Shown here in pieces: positions 1 through 8,101 of a stretch of DNA of 64,000 nt. The translations under genes and the position numbers were made by a program. The notes beneath the pieces were generated by a model. The model saw only the letters and a program-made list of their open reading frames with translations, searched no databases and had not been told where the DNA came from. Within the stretch, counting starts at the first letter, position 1; each line of letters opens with the position of its first letter. The DNA is from Magnetococcales bacterium (GTDB taxonomy: Bacteria; Pseudomonadota; Magnetococcia; Magnetococcales; JADFYX01), in NCBI GenBank assembly GCA_002753565.1, contig PEAM01000017.1, positions 21,804 to 85,803 on the forward strand, in the 5' to 3' direction.

Positions 1-997
1 ACTGGTTGATGTCCATGAGAGCCAGATTATTTTTACCAGTGGCGGTACCGAGGCCAATAATCTGGCCCTGATGGGGGTGGCCTTGCAGGCCAACTTTAAT
101 GGGCACCTGATCACCAGCGCCATTGAACACCCTTCCATATTGGCCATGTGTGACCTGCTGGAGCAGAGAGGGGTAGCGGTTACTCGAATCGGGGTTGATA
201 GCCAAGGGGTTGTGGATCTGAACGCTCTGGAAGAGGCCATGACCCCCGAAACCTTTCTTGTCTCTGTGATGCATGCCAACAACGAAACCGGTGTGATCCA
301 GCCCATCCAGCAGATTGCGCAACGCTGTCGCCAAGCCCAGGTTATCTTCCACTCCGATACGGTACAAAGTGTTGGCAAACTGCCGGTCACTCTGGAAGGG
401 GTAGGCGCAGACATGATCTCCCTTTCGGCCCATAAATTCGGTGGCCCCAAAGGGGTGGGGGCGTTGGTAATCAACAACCGACTCGCCCTCTCTTCCATGC
501 TATTGGGCGGAGGTCAGGAGAGAAATCGCCGGGCTGGCACCGAAAATCTACCCGGTATTGTCGGCTTTGGGGCAGCATGCCAGTTGGTCGGTTCCAACCA
601 ACGTAAAGAATATGAACGCTTGTTAGGGTTGCGGAACCAACTCGAAGCTGATCTGTCCAATCTATTACCGGAACTGATTGTTTTTGGAAATGAAACCGAA
701 CGTCTGCCCAACACCACCTTGGTGGGGGTGGCCGGTTTGGATGGAGAGACTTTGGTGATGAACATGGATTTGGCCGGCTTTGCCATCAGTGCAGGCTCAG
801 CCTGTGGTTCTGGACGTACTCAGGCCTCTCCTGTGCTTGCCGCCATGGGTTATGATGGAGCGGTTGGTCAGAGCGCCGTTCGCATCAGCCTGGGATGGAG
901 CAGCCAGAGAGAAGATATCAACCGCTTTGCCCCTGTTTTTGCTCGTACTGTCAAAAGATTACAACAGATGTCTGCCCCTCTGACCATGGCTGTTTGA
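1..997 (+). CDS. Cysteine desulfurase, class V aminotransferase fold (5' end outside window)
   Basis: A PLP-dependent enzyme that would take sulphur from cysteine, giving alanine and an enzyme-bound persulfide. The frame is open from base 2, so the N-terminus lies before the window; about 331 residues are visible. Family marks are TSGGTEANN near the visible start, the PLP lysine in SAHKFGGPKG (visible residue ~145) and a cysteine in SAGSACGSG (base ~803) in the place of the active-site persulfide cysteine. It lies 41 bases upstream of a second desulfurase that carries the classical IscS cysteine loop. The loop here (ACGSGRTQ) differs from the IscS loop (ACTSASLE), so this is a diverged paralogue rather than a recent duplicate. 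Its separate role is unknown; it may be IscS-like or feed another sulphur pathway. Confidence 0.93.
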   Translation, partial: LVDVHESQIIFTSGGTEANNLALMGVALQANFNGHLITSAIEHPSILAMCDLLEQRGVAVTRIGVDSQGVVDLNALEEAMTPETFLVSVMHANNETGVIQPIQQIAQRCRQAQVIFHSDTVQSVGKLPVTLEGVGADMISLSAHKFGGPKGVGALVINNRLALSSMLLGGGQERNRRAGTENLPGIVGFGAACQLVGSNQRKEYERLLGLRNQLEADLSNLLPELIVFGNETERLPNTTLVGVAGLDGETLVMNMDLAGFAISAGSACGSGRTQASPVLAAMGYDGAVGQSAVRISLGWSSQREDINRFAPVFARTVKRLQQMSAPLTMAV

Positions 998-1038
998 GGA
1001 CGACACGCTCTAAAGGAATAGGATAGGACCATACTCTT

Positions 1039-2250
1039 ATGAAACGACCAATCTATATGGATAATCAAGCCACGACACCTGTTGATCCCCGTGTCCTGGA
1101 GGAGATGATTCCCTGGTTTACAGAAAAATTTGGCAATCCTGCCTCCAGCTCCCACGCCTTTGGCTGGGAAGCCGATGCGGCTGTTAAAAAAGCCCGCAAA
1201 CAGGTGGCCGATCTGATTGGTGCCGATGCCAAGGAGATTGTCTTTACCTCCGGCGCAACCGAATCCAACAACATCGCCATCCAGGGTATTGCCCAGTTTC
1301 ACAAAGACCGAGGCAACCACATTGTCACCTTGGTTTCAGAACACAAGGCGGTGTTGGACACCTGCCGTCATCTGGAATCCGAAGGGTTTGAGGTGACCTA
1401 CCTGCCGGTTCAACCCAACGGTCTGGTTGACTTGGAGGTGTTGACCGCAGCCCTGACCGATCAAACCATTTTGGTGACGGTTATGGCAGCCAACAACGAA
1501 ATCGGCGTGTTGCAACCGATTGCCGAAATCGGCGCCATCTGTAAAGAGCGCAGCATCTATTTCCACACCGATGCAGCTCAGGCTGTTGGCAAAATCCCCA
1601 TGGATGTCAATGCCATGAATATCGACCTGCTCTCGCTTTCGGGCCATAAATTCTATGGTCCCAAAGGGGTGGGAGCGCTCTATGTTCGTCGTCGCCCTCG
1701 GGTACGGCTCAAGGCGGTTATGCATGGCGGTGGTCATGAGCGAGGCATGCGTTCGGGCACCCTGGCGACCCCTTTGTTGGTCGGGCTCGGTTTTGCGGCC
1801 CAACTGGCCATGGAGGAGATGGAAGAAGAGAATAAACGGGTGTATGCCCTACGAGAAAACATGCGCCAGGGAATCATGAAACAGCTGACCCATGTCGAAC
1901 TCAATGGTGATCTTGAAAAACGTCTGGCTGGCAATTTAAATATCTCCTTCAACTATGTGGAGGGGGAGTCCCTGATGATGGCCATCAAGGATGTGGCGGT
2001 CTCATCCGGTTCGGCCTGTACCTCCGCCTCGTTGGAACCCTCTTATGTGTTGCGGGCCTTGGGGGTCAATGAGGAGATGGCCCACACCTCCATCCGTTTT
2101 GGGCTGGGCCGTTTTTCAACCCAGGAAGAGGTGGATTTTGTTGTAAAAACCGTAGTAAAAGCCGTTAATAATCTAAGAGAAATGTCCCCGTTGTGGGAGA
2201 TGGCCCAAGAGGGTGTCAATATGGATGACATCGAATGGGCTGCTCACTAA
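1039..2250 (+). CDS. iscS: Cysteine desulfurase IscS
   Basis: Sulphur donor of the ISC iron-sulphur assembly system: cysteine desulfurase making a persulfide for IscU (and, in many bacteria, for tRNA thiolation, where MnmA, also encoded in this window, is a partner). At 403 residues it has full IscS length. Visible motifs are TSGATESNN, the PLP lysine at residue 204 in [10 protein letters not shown], and the persulfide cysteine at residue 327 in [17 protein letters not shown], which is the typical group I IscS loop. The C-terminus, with PLWEMAQEG before the end, matches the IscU-docking tail of IscS. It starts the block iscS-iscU-iscA-hscB-hscA, all on one strand with short gaps. No IscR gene is visible; it could lie upstream of the window. 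Confidence 0.97.
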   Translation: MKRPIYMDNQATTPVDPRVLEEMIPWFTEKFGNPASSSHAFGWEADAAVKKARKQVADLIGADAKEIVFTSGATESNNIAIQGIAQFHKDRGNHIVTLVSEHKAVLDTCRHLESEGFEVTYLPVQPNGLVDLEVLTAALTDQTILVTVMAANNEIGVLQPIAEIGAICKERSIYFHTDAAQAVGKIPMDVNAMNIDLLSLSGHKFYGPKGVGALYVRRRPRVRLKAVMHGGGHERGMRSGTLATPLLVGLGFAAQLAMEEMEEENKRVYALRENMRQGIMKQLTHVELNGDLEKRLAGNLNISFNYVEGESLMMAIKDVAVSSGSACTSASLEPSYVLRALGVNEEMAHTSIRFGLGRFSTQEEVDFVVKTVVKAVNNLREMSPLWEMAQEGVNMDDIEWAAH

Positions 2251-2277
2251 ATTGGTGATATAAAAGGAACCGTAATC

Positions 2278-2655
2278 ATGGCATATAATGACAAAGTATT
2301 AGACCACTATGAAAACCCCCGTAATGTCGGCAGTATGGACAAAGCCGACTCTCACGTTGGAACCGGCATGGTAGGGGCCCCCGCTTGTGGTGATGTGATG
2401 AAGCTGCAAATCCGGGTTGAAGACGACGGCACCATCAGCGATGCCAAGTTTAAAACCTTTGGTTGCGGTTCGGCCATTGCCTCCTCCTCTCTGGTGACAG
2501 AGTGGATCAAGGGTAAAAGCCTGGATGAAGCGCTATCCATTAAAAACAGCGACATTGCCGAAGAGTTGGCCCTGCCACCAGTAAAAATTCACTGTTCGGT
2601 TTTGGCAGAGGATGCCATCAAACAGGCCATATCAGACTATCAGAAAAAGCAGTAG
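2278..2655 (+). CDS. iscU: Fe-S cluster assembly scaffold IscU
   Basis: Scaffold on which IscS-derived sulphur and iron are built into [2Fe-2S] clusters before handover by HscA/HscB. The 125-residue length is normal. The three cluster-ligand cysteines are visible in GAPACGDVM, FGCGSAIASSS and KIHCSVLAE, with the conserved Asp two residues after the first Cys. The HscA recognition motif LPPVK lies just before the third cysteine, as expected for a chaperone-dependent IscU. It follows iscS by 27 bases with an AAAGGA ribosome site and precedes iscA by 11 bases. Confidence 0.98.
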   Translation: MAYNDKVLDHYENPRNVGSMDKADSHVGTGMVGAPACGDVMKLQIRVEDDGTISDAKFKTFGCGSAIASSSLVTEWIKGKSLDEALSIKNSDIAEELALPPVKIHCSVLAEDAIKQAISDYQKKQ

Positions 2656-2666
2656 GAGGTTTAACC

Positions 2667-3008
2667 ATGGACGAGGGATTTAAAGGCATTACCCTGACAG
2701 AACTGGCCGCTGAGAAGGTTCATGGCATGTTGGCAAAAAGGGGTACGCCCAATGCAGCTGTTCGGCTTGGCGTGACCAGCTCCGGCTGTTCGGGACTCTC
2801 CTATAAACTGGAGTATGCCGATCAACTGGAGGAGAGCGACAAGGTTTTTGAACAGCATGGGGTCCGTCTGGTGATTGATGAAAAATCGCTTTTAACCATG
2901 GACGGTACCCAAATGGATTTTGAGACCAAACAGTTTAAATCCGGGTTTAAATTTACCAACCCCAAGATGAAAGAAGAGTGCGGTTGTGGGGAATCTTTTA
3001 AGGTGTAA
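2667..3008 (+). CDS. iscA: A-type Fe-S carrier IscA
   Basis: A-type carrier thought to bind iron or transfer Fe-S clusters from the IscU scaffold to apo-enzymes. The 113-residue protein has the three conserved cysteines of the family: one in SSGCSGLSY and two in the C-terminal CGCGESF. Residues between match the HesB/IscA fold (hydrophobic beta strands, phrases such as DEKSLL and GTQMDFE). A short N-terminal extension (about 8 residues) precedes the core ITLTELAAEKV. The stop codon overlaps the hscB start by one base (TAATG), implying translational coupling. Confidence 0.96.
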   Translation: MDEGFKGITLTELAAEKVHGMLAKRGTPNAAVRLGVTSSGCSGLSYKLEYADQLEESDKVFEQHGVRLVIDEKSLLTMDGTQMDFETKQFKSGFKFTNPKMKEECGCGESFKV

Positions 3009-3655
3009 TGACCATGAATCCTGCTCCTCAACCCTGCTGGTCTTGTCGTGGGCCCATCCCCAAGCCGGTGCCTTTCTGCCCAACCTGTCAGACGATTCAA
3101 CCACTTGATCCCAATCTGGATTTTTTTGGCCTTTTCATGATTAAGCCAGGCTACCAGATAGATCGGGGTCAGGTGGAGAGTCTCTATCGGCAGCTTCAAC
3201 AGCAGTTTCACCCCGACCGGTTTGCCACCAAAAGCCCCAAGGAGCGCCGCTACTCTCTGGAGCATGTTACCCGTCTCAACGAGGCCTACCGCACCCTTAA
3301 AGACCCCCTCACCCTGGCCCTCTATATTCTCCAACAAGGTGGCGTTACCATGGATGAAGGCCACCCCACCACCCCCACAGACCCCGCCTTTTTGATGGAA
3401 GCAATGGAGCTGAGAGAGGGGTTGGAAGAGCTGGACCTCAACACGGACGGGGCCTCAGATGCCCTGGATGCCATGCGTAAAGAGGTACAAGGACGGTGTA
3501 AGAGAGAGATTGATGGCTTATCCGCCCTGTTCGATGACTATTTTTCCAACAACAATCAGGCCGCTCTGGAATCCGCTGCGGCTGGGGTTAACCGTCTTCG
3601 ATACCATAATCGCTTTCTAGAAGAGCTGGATCAGCGAGAGGAGTCTCTGTTTTAG
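3008..3655 (+). CDS. hscB: Co-chaperone HscB (J-domain) with N-terminal four-cysteine motif
   Basis: J-domain co-chaperone that brings IscU to HscA and stimulates its ATPase. Residues ~38-105 form the J-domain: HPDRF carries the essential HPD triad, followed by a helix with LNEAYRTLKDPLTLALYIL. The C-terminal half (LMEAMELREGLEEL and following) is the IscU-binding helical bundle. Unusual is the N-terminus: CWSC and CPTC at residues ~10-13 and ~24-27 form a putative zinc-binding knuckle. Such a motif is known in eukaryotic HSC20 but is absent from the short E. coli-type HscB. At 215 residues it is longer than E. coli HscB (about 171). ATG overlaps the iscA stop by one base. Confidence 0.95.
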   Translation: MTMNPAPQPCWSCRGPIPKPVPFCPTCQTIQPLDPNLDFFGLFMIKPGYQIDRGQVESLYRQLQQQFHPDRFATKSPKERRYSLEHVTRLNEAYRTLKDPLTLALYILQQGGVTMDEGHPTTPTDPAFLMEAMELREGLEELDLNTDGASDALDAMRKEVQGRCKREIDGLSALFDDYFSNNNQAALESAAAGVNRLRYHNRFLEELDQREESLF

Positions 3656-3737
3656 GTTGTCTACCTTGTTCACACGAAGCAAATGACCAGTTTTCGGTTG
3701 TATCGTCCCTCGGTTCAACCAAGAGGAAGGGCAGAAA

Positions 3738-5630
3738 ATGGATGTATTGTTGGATATTGCAGAACCGGGCCAATCTTTGAAACCCCACGAGATTCGAATG
3801 GAGCAGCAGCGCCGGGTTGTGGGTATTGATCTGGGTACCACCTACTCTTTGGTCTCTGCGGTTAACAGTGAGGGTATTCCGGCCTGTATCCCAGATGAAT
3901 CGGGATCGGTCTCGCTGCCGTCGGTTGTTCACTATCCCGACCAAGCCGACCGAGAGCCGATTATCGGGCAGGCGGCTCGGGAGATGATGATCAGCCATCC
4001 CACCTCCACCATCGCCTCGGCAAAACGGTTTATGGGCCGGGGATTGGCCGACCTGCACGAGGAGGCTGCCCGCACCCCTTTCATTTTGGAAGAGGGGGAG
4101 GGGGGTATGGTACAGATTCGCATCCACAACCAACCCATCTCTCCGGTAGGAGTCTCGGCTGAAATCTTGAAAAGCCTGAAAAATCGGGCTGAAGAGGCTC
4201 TGGGTGGCGAGATTAGCGGGGCGGTTATTACCGTACCGGCCTATTTTGACGACGCCCAGCGCCAAGCCACCAAAGATGCCGGACGTCTGGCCGGGTTGGA
4301 GGTGCTGCGACTGGTCAATGAACCGACGGCGGCGGCCCTGGCCTATGGGTTGGATCAAGGCCGGGAGGGGATGTATGCCATCTATGATCTGGGTGGCGGG
4401 ACCTTCGACATCTCCATCCTCAAATTAACCCAAGGGGTTTTCCAGGTGATGTCTACCGGTGGCAACTCCGCTTTGGGTGGCGATGATTTTGATCACTGCC
4501 TGGCCGATCTTTTTATCCAAGAGATGGGAGAAAAAAACCCATCGGCCTCTCTGATTCAAGGCTGCAAAAAAGCCGCCAGATGGCTAAAAGAGCAGTTAAC
4601 CGACAAAGAACAGGCCTCCATTACCCTAACCCATGGAGAGGGCGAAGCCTACCAGCGCACCGTAACCCGTGCCGAATTTGACGGGTTGATCAACAAACTG
4701 ATCCGGGCAACCGGCCTGCCCTGTCGTCGGGCCTTGAAAGATGCCGGTATCACAGCCGATGAACTCAAGGGTGTGGTGTTGGTTGGAGGCTCGACTCGGG
4801 TGCCGGCTGTGCGTGCTTTTGTGGCAGAACTGTTTAAACAAGAGCCCTTAATCGATGTCGACCCAGATCAAGTTGTGGCTCTGGGGGCAGCGTATCAGGC
4901 CGACCTGCTTTCGGGCAATCGCCGGGATGGGCTCCTCCTTTTGGATGTCAGCCCCCTGTCGTTGGGCATCGAGACCATGGGAGAGCTGGTAGAAAAAATC
5001 ATTCCACGCAACAGCCCGATCCCCACCGCCCGCGCTCAAGAGTTTACCACCTTCAAGGATGGACAGACCGCCATGGCAATCCATGTGGTGCAAGGGGAGC
5101 GGGAGTTGGTTTCTCAGTGTCGATCCCTGGCCCGTTTTGAACTGCGCGGCATCCCCCCCATGACCGCTGGAGCGGCCCGTATTCGCGTTACTTTTCAGGT
5201 GGATGCCGATGGCCTGCTCACAGTCTCTGCTCGGGAGGAGACAACCAAAATGGAGCAGTCGGTCATGGTCAAACCGGCCTATGGACTGAGTGATGGTGAA
5301 ATTGAAACCATGCTGCGTGATGCCATCAACCACGGTGCCGAAGATATGCGCATCAGGCTGTTCAACGAGGCCAAAGTCGATGCCGACCGGGTTCTTGCCG
5401 CATCGGGAGCCGCACTCAAACAGGATGGTGACCTCCTCAACGAAGCTGAAACCAAAAAGGTCAAGGCAGCCATGTTGCGACTTTGGGAGACCACCCAGGG
5501 GAAAGATCATGAAGCCATCAACCAATCCATCAGGGAGCTGGATCGAGATACCACCTTTTTTGCCCAACGACGGATGGACCGGGGAGTTCAGTCAACCATG
5601 ACCGGTCGTCGTGTCGAAGATTTTTCGTAA
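3738..5630 (+). CDS. hscA: Fe-S chaperone HscA (specialised Hsp70)
   Basis: Hsp70-type ATPase that binds the LPPVK motif of IscU and promotes cluster transfer. The ATPase domain starts with GIDLGTTYSLV (residue ~30) and contains YDLGGGTFDISIL and LVGGSTRVPAVR; the substrate-binding domain starts near LLLDVSPLSLGIETMG. The 630-residue length and the short C-terminus fit HscA rather than DnaK. A strong ribosome site (AGGAAGGG) sits before the chosen ATG; a second in-frame ATG 20 codons later (MEQQRR) would also leave the whole ATPase domain. The operon stops here: the ferredoxin and IscX genes that usually follow hscA are absent and are found together at 42 kb. Confidence 0.97.
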   Translation: MDVLLDIAEPGQSLKPHEIRMEQQRRVVGIDLGTTYSLVSAVNSEGIPACIPDESGSVSLPSVVHYPDQADREPIIGQAAREMMISHPTSTIASAKRFMGRGLADLHEEAARTPFILEEGEGGMVQIRIHNQPISPVGVSAEILKSLKNRAEEALGGEISGAVITVPAYFDDAQRQATKDAGRLAGLEVLRLVNEPTAAALAYGLDQGREGMYAIYDLGGGTFDISILKLTQGVFQVMSTGGNSALGGDDFDHCLADLFIQEMGEKNPSASLIQGCKKAARWLKEQLTDKEQASITLTHGEGEAYQRTVTRAEFDGLINKLIRATGLPCRRALKDAGITADELKGVVLVGGSTRVPAVRAFVAELFKQEPLIDVDPDQVVALGAAYQADLLSGNRRDGLLLLDVSPLSLGIETMGELVEKIIPRNSPIPTARAQEFTTFKDGQTAMAIHVVQGERELVSQCRSLARFELRGIPPMTAGAARIRVTFQVDADGLLTVSAREETTKMEQSVMVKPAYGLSDGEIETMLRDAINHGAEDMRIRLFNEAKVDADRVLAASGAALKQDGDLLNEAETKKVKAAMLRLWETTQGKDHEAINQSIRELDRDTTFFAQRRMDRGVQSTMTGRRVEDFS

Positions 5631-5673
5631 AACACCAACCTTAACAGGCCAGCTTGACAGAGACCCTACCTCA

Positions 5674-6459
5674 TCAACTTGGTTTAAGAGGGGTTTTTGT
5701 CCCGGCCAAATCGGTCAGAACCTCATTTCCAGCCTCTGTAATGAGGATGGTATGTTCAAACTGAGCTGAGAGAGAGTGGTCTTTGGTGACAACTGTCCAG
5801 TTATCGGGCATATGTTTGATGGCCGGTTTGCCCAGGTTGATCATCGGCTCGATGGTAAAGATCATGCCGGGGCGGATCATGACCTGATCCCGCTTATCCT
5901 CATAATGGAGAACCGCAGGCTCTTCATGAAACTCCCGCCCAATGCCGTGACCACAATATTCTCGGACCACCGAACAGCGGTTTTTCTTAGCCAGTGCCTC
6001 GATGGTGGCACCAACCACCCGCAGAAGGGTTCCCGGTAGAGCCACAGCAATACCGGCCTCCAGACAAGAGAGCGCAACCCGACGGACCTTCTCCCCTTTA
6101 GGGGTCGGCGCCCCGACATGGAAGGTCTTACTGGTATCGCCATGAAAACCATTGAGATAGGTGGTAATATCGATATTGATGATATCCCCCTCCCGAATCA
6201 CCCGTTCGCTGGGAATACCATGACAAATCTGCTGATTGACCGAAGTACAGATGGATTTGGGAAACCCCCGATAGTTAAGAGGAGAGGGTTGGGCACCGTG
6301 GGAGATGATATAGTCATGGCAGATATCGTTTAGGTCGAGGGTGGTGACGCCGGGCTTGACATGTGACTCAATCATAACCAACGTCTCCGCTGCCAATCGA
6401 CAGGTTGCCCGCATGCCTTCAATCTCTTCTTCACTCTTTATTTGAATCATTATCCTCAA
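5674..6459 (-). CDS. map: Methionine aminopeptidase, type I
   Basis: Removes the initiator methionine from nascent proteins using a di-metal centre. The 261-residue protein has the pita-bread fold signature: HGIPSERVIREGDIINIDI and GFHGDTSKTF supply the two metal aspartates, HGIGREFHE the histidine, and the later TIEPMI and FEHTILITE the two metal glutamates. No N-terminal extension is present (type Ia). The start overlaps the sfsA stop by four bases (ATGA), so the two are translated together; hscA ends on the opposite strand 43 bases away, with no clear terminator between them. Confidence 0.97.
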   Translation of the reverse strand: MRIMIQIKSEEEIEGMRATCRLAAETLVMIESHVKPGVTTLDLNDICHDYIISHGAQPSPLNYRGFPKSICTSVNQQICHGIPSERVIREGDIINIDITTYLNGFHGDTSKTFHVGAPTPKGEKVRRVALSCLEAGIAVALPGTLLRVVGATIEALAKKNRCSVVREYCGHGIGREFHEEPAVLHYEDKRDQVMIRPGMIFTIEPMINLGKPAIKHMPDNWTVVTKDHSLSAQFEHTILITEAGNEVLTDLAGTKTPLKPS

Positions 6460-7154
6460 AGCTCCATGGGTAACGGGTCGGTCACATCAATGCCCTCTTT
6501 TCCCAGTACACACCGCCAAGCCATCACCTCAACCCCTGCCCGAACCGCCTCCTGAAGGGTGGATGCATAGGTTGGATCGATATCGGCGGCGGGACTAAAA
6601 AAGGCACCGTCACTGCGCTGGGCCAAAAAAAACAGTACGGCCCTATCTCCCTGAGCGGTCACCTCCATCAAGGATTGAAGATGACGGGTTCCGCGCTGAG
6701 TCACGGCATCGGGAAAAGCCAGTTGATCTCCTCGTCGTAGGGTAACGCTTTTCACCTCGACAAAACAGCGAGAATGATCATGATCCGTCAATAGAAAGTC
6801 CAATCGGCTCTTTTGACCAAAGGGCACCTCAGATCGTAGGGTCTCATAATGGGCCAAAGAGGGGATTTTTCCCGCCTCCCAAGCCTCCCGAACCAGAGGG
6901 TTGGTTCGGCTGGTGTTGATCCCAACCCAGGTGCCGTCAGCCAGACTCATCTCCCAGGAGTAGGAGAGCTTTCGTTTGGGATTATCAGACTGGGAGAGCA
7001 AAACCGCCATACCCGGCTGAGCCAGACCGGTCATGGAGCCGGTATTGGCACAGTGGGCCACCACCAGACGACCGTCAGCCAACTCAATATCAGCCAAAAA
7101 CCGTTTATAACGGCGAACCAGAACACCCTCTATCAGGGGGGGAGAAAACAACAA
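6456..7154 (-). CDS. sfsA: SfsA family DNA-binding/nuclease-fold protein
   Basis: Member of the SfsA family, first named for stimulating maltose utilisation in E. coli; the real biochemical role is unsettled. The N-terminal part (RRYKRFLADIEL) is the OB-like domain, and HCANTGSMTGL is the family signature. The C-terminal part carries a restriction-nuclease-like motif: DFLL, then FVEVKSVTL with the Glu-x-Lys pair. Its 232 residues match the family (about 234). It is upstream of and overlaps map. Confidence 0.94.
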   Translation of the reverse strand: MLFSPPLIEGVLVRRYKRFLADIELADGRLVVAHCANTGSMTGLAQPGMAVLLSQSDNPKRKLSYSWEMSLADGTWVGINTSRTNPLVREAWEAGKIPSLAHYETLRSEVPFGQKSRLDFLLTDHDHSRCFVEVKSVTLRRGDQLAFPDAVTQRGTRHLQSLMEVTAQGDRAVLFFLAQRSDGAFFSPAADIDPTYASTLQEAVRAGVEVMAWRCVLGKEGIDVTDPLPMEL

Positions 7155-7191
7155 TCAGCTAATCCTCTTCTCTATCCTACGTCCATCTGTC

Positions 7192-7971
7192 TTATTGACT
7201 GGCCGGATGAAGAGCCATTATAGCTTGGACCGTCTTGGTTTCACCCTGGCTATTCAGGCCGATCAAAACCAGATCATCCGGTTTGAACTGCCGCATCATC
7301 CGAACCAAAGAGGCGGGTGTGGAGACAGCCTGTCCGTTGATGGCGATGATGAGATCTCCCGTGCGTATACCCGCTTGCTCTCCAGGACTTTGTGGAGCCA
7401 CCCCTTTGACCAACACACCGTCCTCCGCCATACCCGGCGCTATACCAAGCCAGACGGTAGGATGGGAAGGGAAGGGCTGCCGTTCTGGGGGAGAGGGGAG
7501 GGCGTGAGGTGAGGGGTAACCCTGCTCTAACAGTTCAGGAGCGGGTGGAATCAGAGAGCCAAGCTGAGAAGTGGGGGGTGAAGCGAGATGGTTGGACCCC
7601 GGTAATCGATAAAAAGGGGTTTGAGAGACCGAAGGGTGATCGTTGCTATCATCCAAGGTGACCCTCACCTCCTGTTTTTTTCCCTGCCGAACAATCCCCA
7701 ACACCACCTGCTTACCGGCGCCCAGGCGAGAGATGTCCCGTACAAAAGAGTGCAGGGAGTCAACCGGTTGTTGATCGATGGATTGGATAATGTCTCCATT
7801 CTCCAACTTGGCCCGGTCTGCCGGTCCTCCTTTAATGATCTCACCAATTTGAACCCCATGAGGCGGCTCGACTGTCACCCCCAACCATCCACCGGCCTGC
7901 AGGGGAGAGAGGGTGGCAAAAAAGAGAATCAGCGCATAAAAAGGGACACAATTGACAGATAAGCGGCTCAT
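7192..7971 (-). CDS. Exported protein with two PDZ domains
   Basis: Starts at an ATG with GGGAG in front, giving the N-terminus MSRLSVNCVPFYALILFFATLSP, which reads as a signal peptide ending near LQAGG. The frame remains open 18 codons upstream (to base 8025), but that extension is Cys/Arg-rich and would bury the signal peptide. After it come a PDZ domain (residues ~28-110, GWLGVTVEP, GPADRAKLENGDIIQSID), a proline-rich linker (~110-160), and a second PDZ domain (~165-250, GIAPGMAEDGVLV, SPGEQAGIRTGDLIIAINGQ). This resembles the two C-terminal PDZ domains of DegP/DegQ/MucD, but there is no trypsin-like protease domain. It probably acts as a periplasmic adaptor; the partner is unknown. The dynamin-like gene lies upstream on the same strand. 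Confidence 0.85.
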   Translation of the reverse strand: MSRLSVNCVPFYALILFFATLSPLQAGGWLGVTVEPPHGVQIGEIIKGGPADRAKLENGDIIQSIDQQPVDSLHSFVRDISRLGAGKQVVLGIVRQGKKQEVRVTLDDSNDHPSVSQTPFYRLPGSNHLASPPTSQLGSLIPPAPELLEQGYPSPHALPSPPERQPFPSHPTVWLGIAPGMAEDGVLVKGVAPQSPGEQAGIRTGDLIIAINGQAVSTPASLVRMMRQFKPDDLVLIGLNSQGETKTVQAIMALHPASQ

Positions 7972-8071
7972 GAGCAAGACTCCCAACCGTTGCGAACAAG
8001 ATCGACACAGAAGAGGCCGCCTCACATGACTTCAAGGCGACCTCTGCTAATGTTATCCAAGAGTGATCAGC

Positions 8072-8087
8072 CAGACCAAATGGTCTG
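8072..8087. repeat. 16-base inverted repeat between dynamin-like and PDZ genes
   Basis: CAGACCA and TGGTCTG flank an AA centre, a perfect 7-base dyad in the 130-base space between the dynamin-like stop and the preferred PDZ start. No T-run follows on either strand, so it is not a standard terminator. It could be an operator for the PDZ gene or a weak transcript-end hairpin. Confidence 0.4.
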
Positions 8088-8101
8088 ATTATCCGTTGGC
8101 T

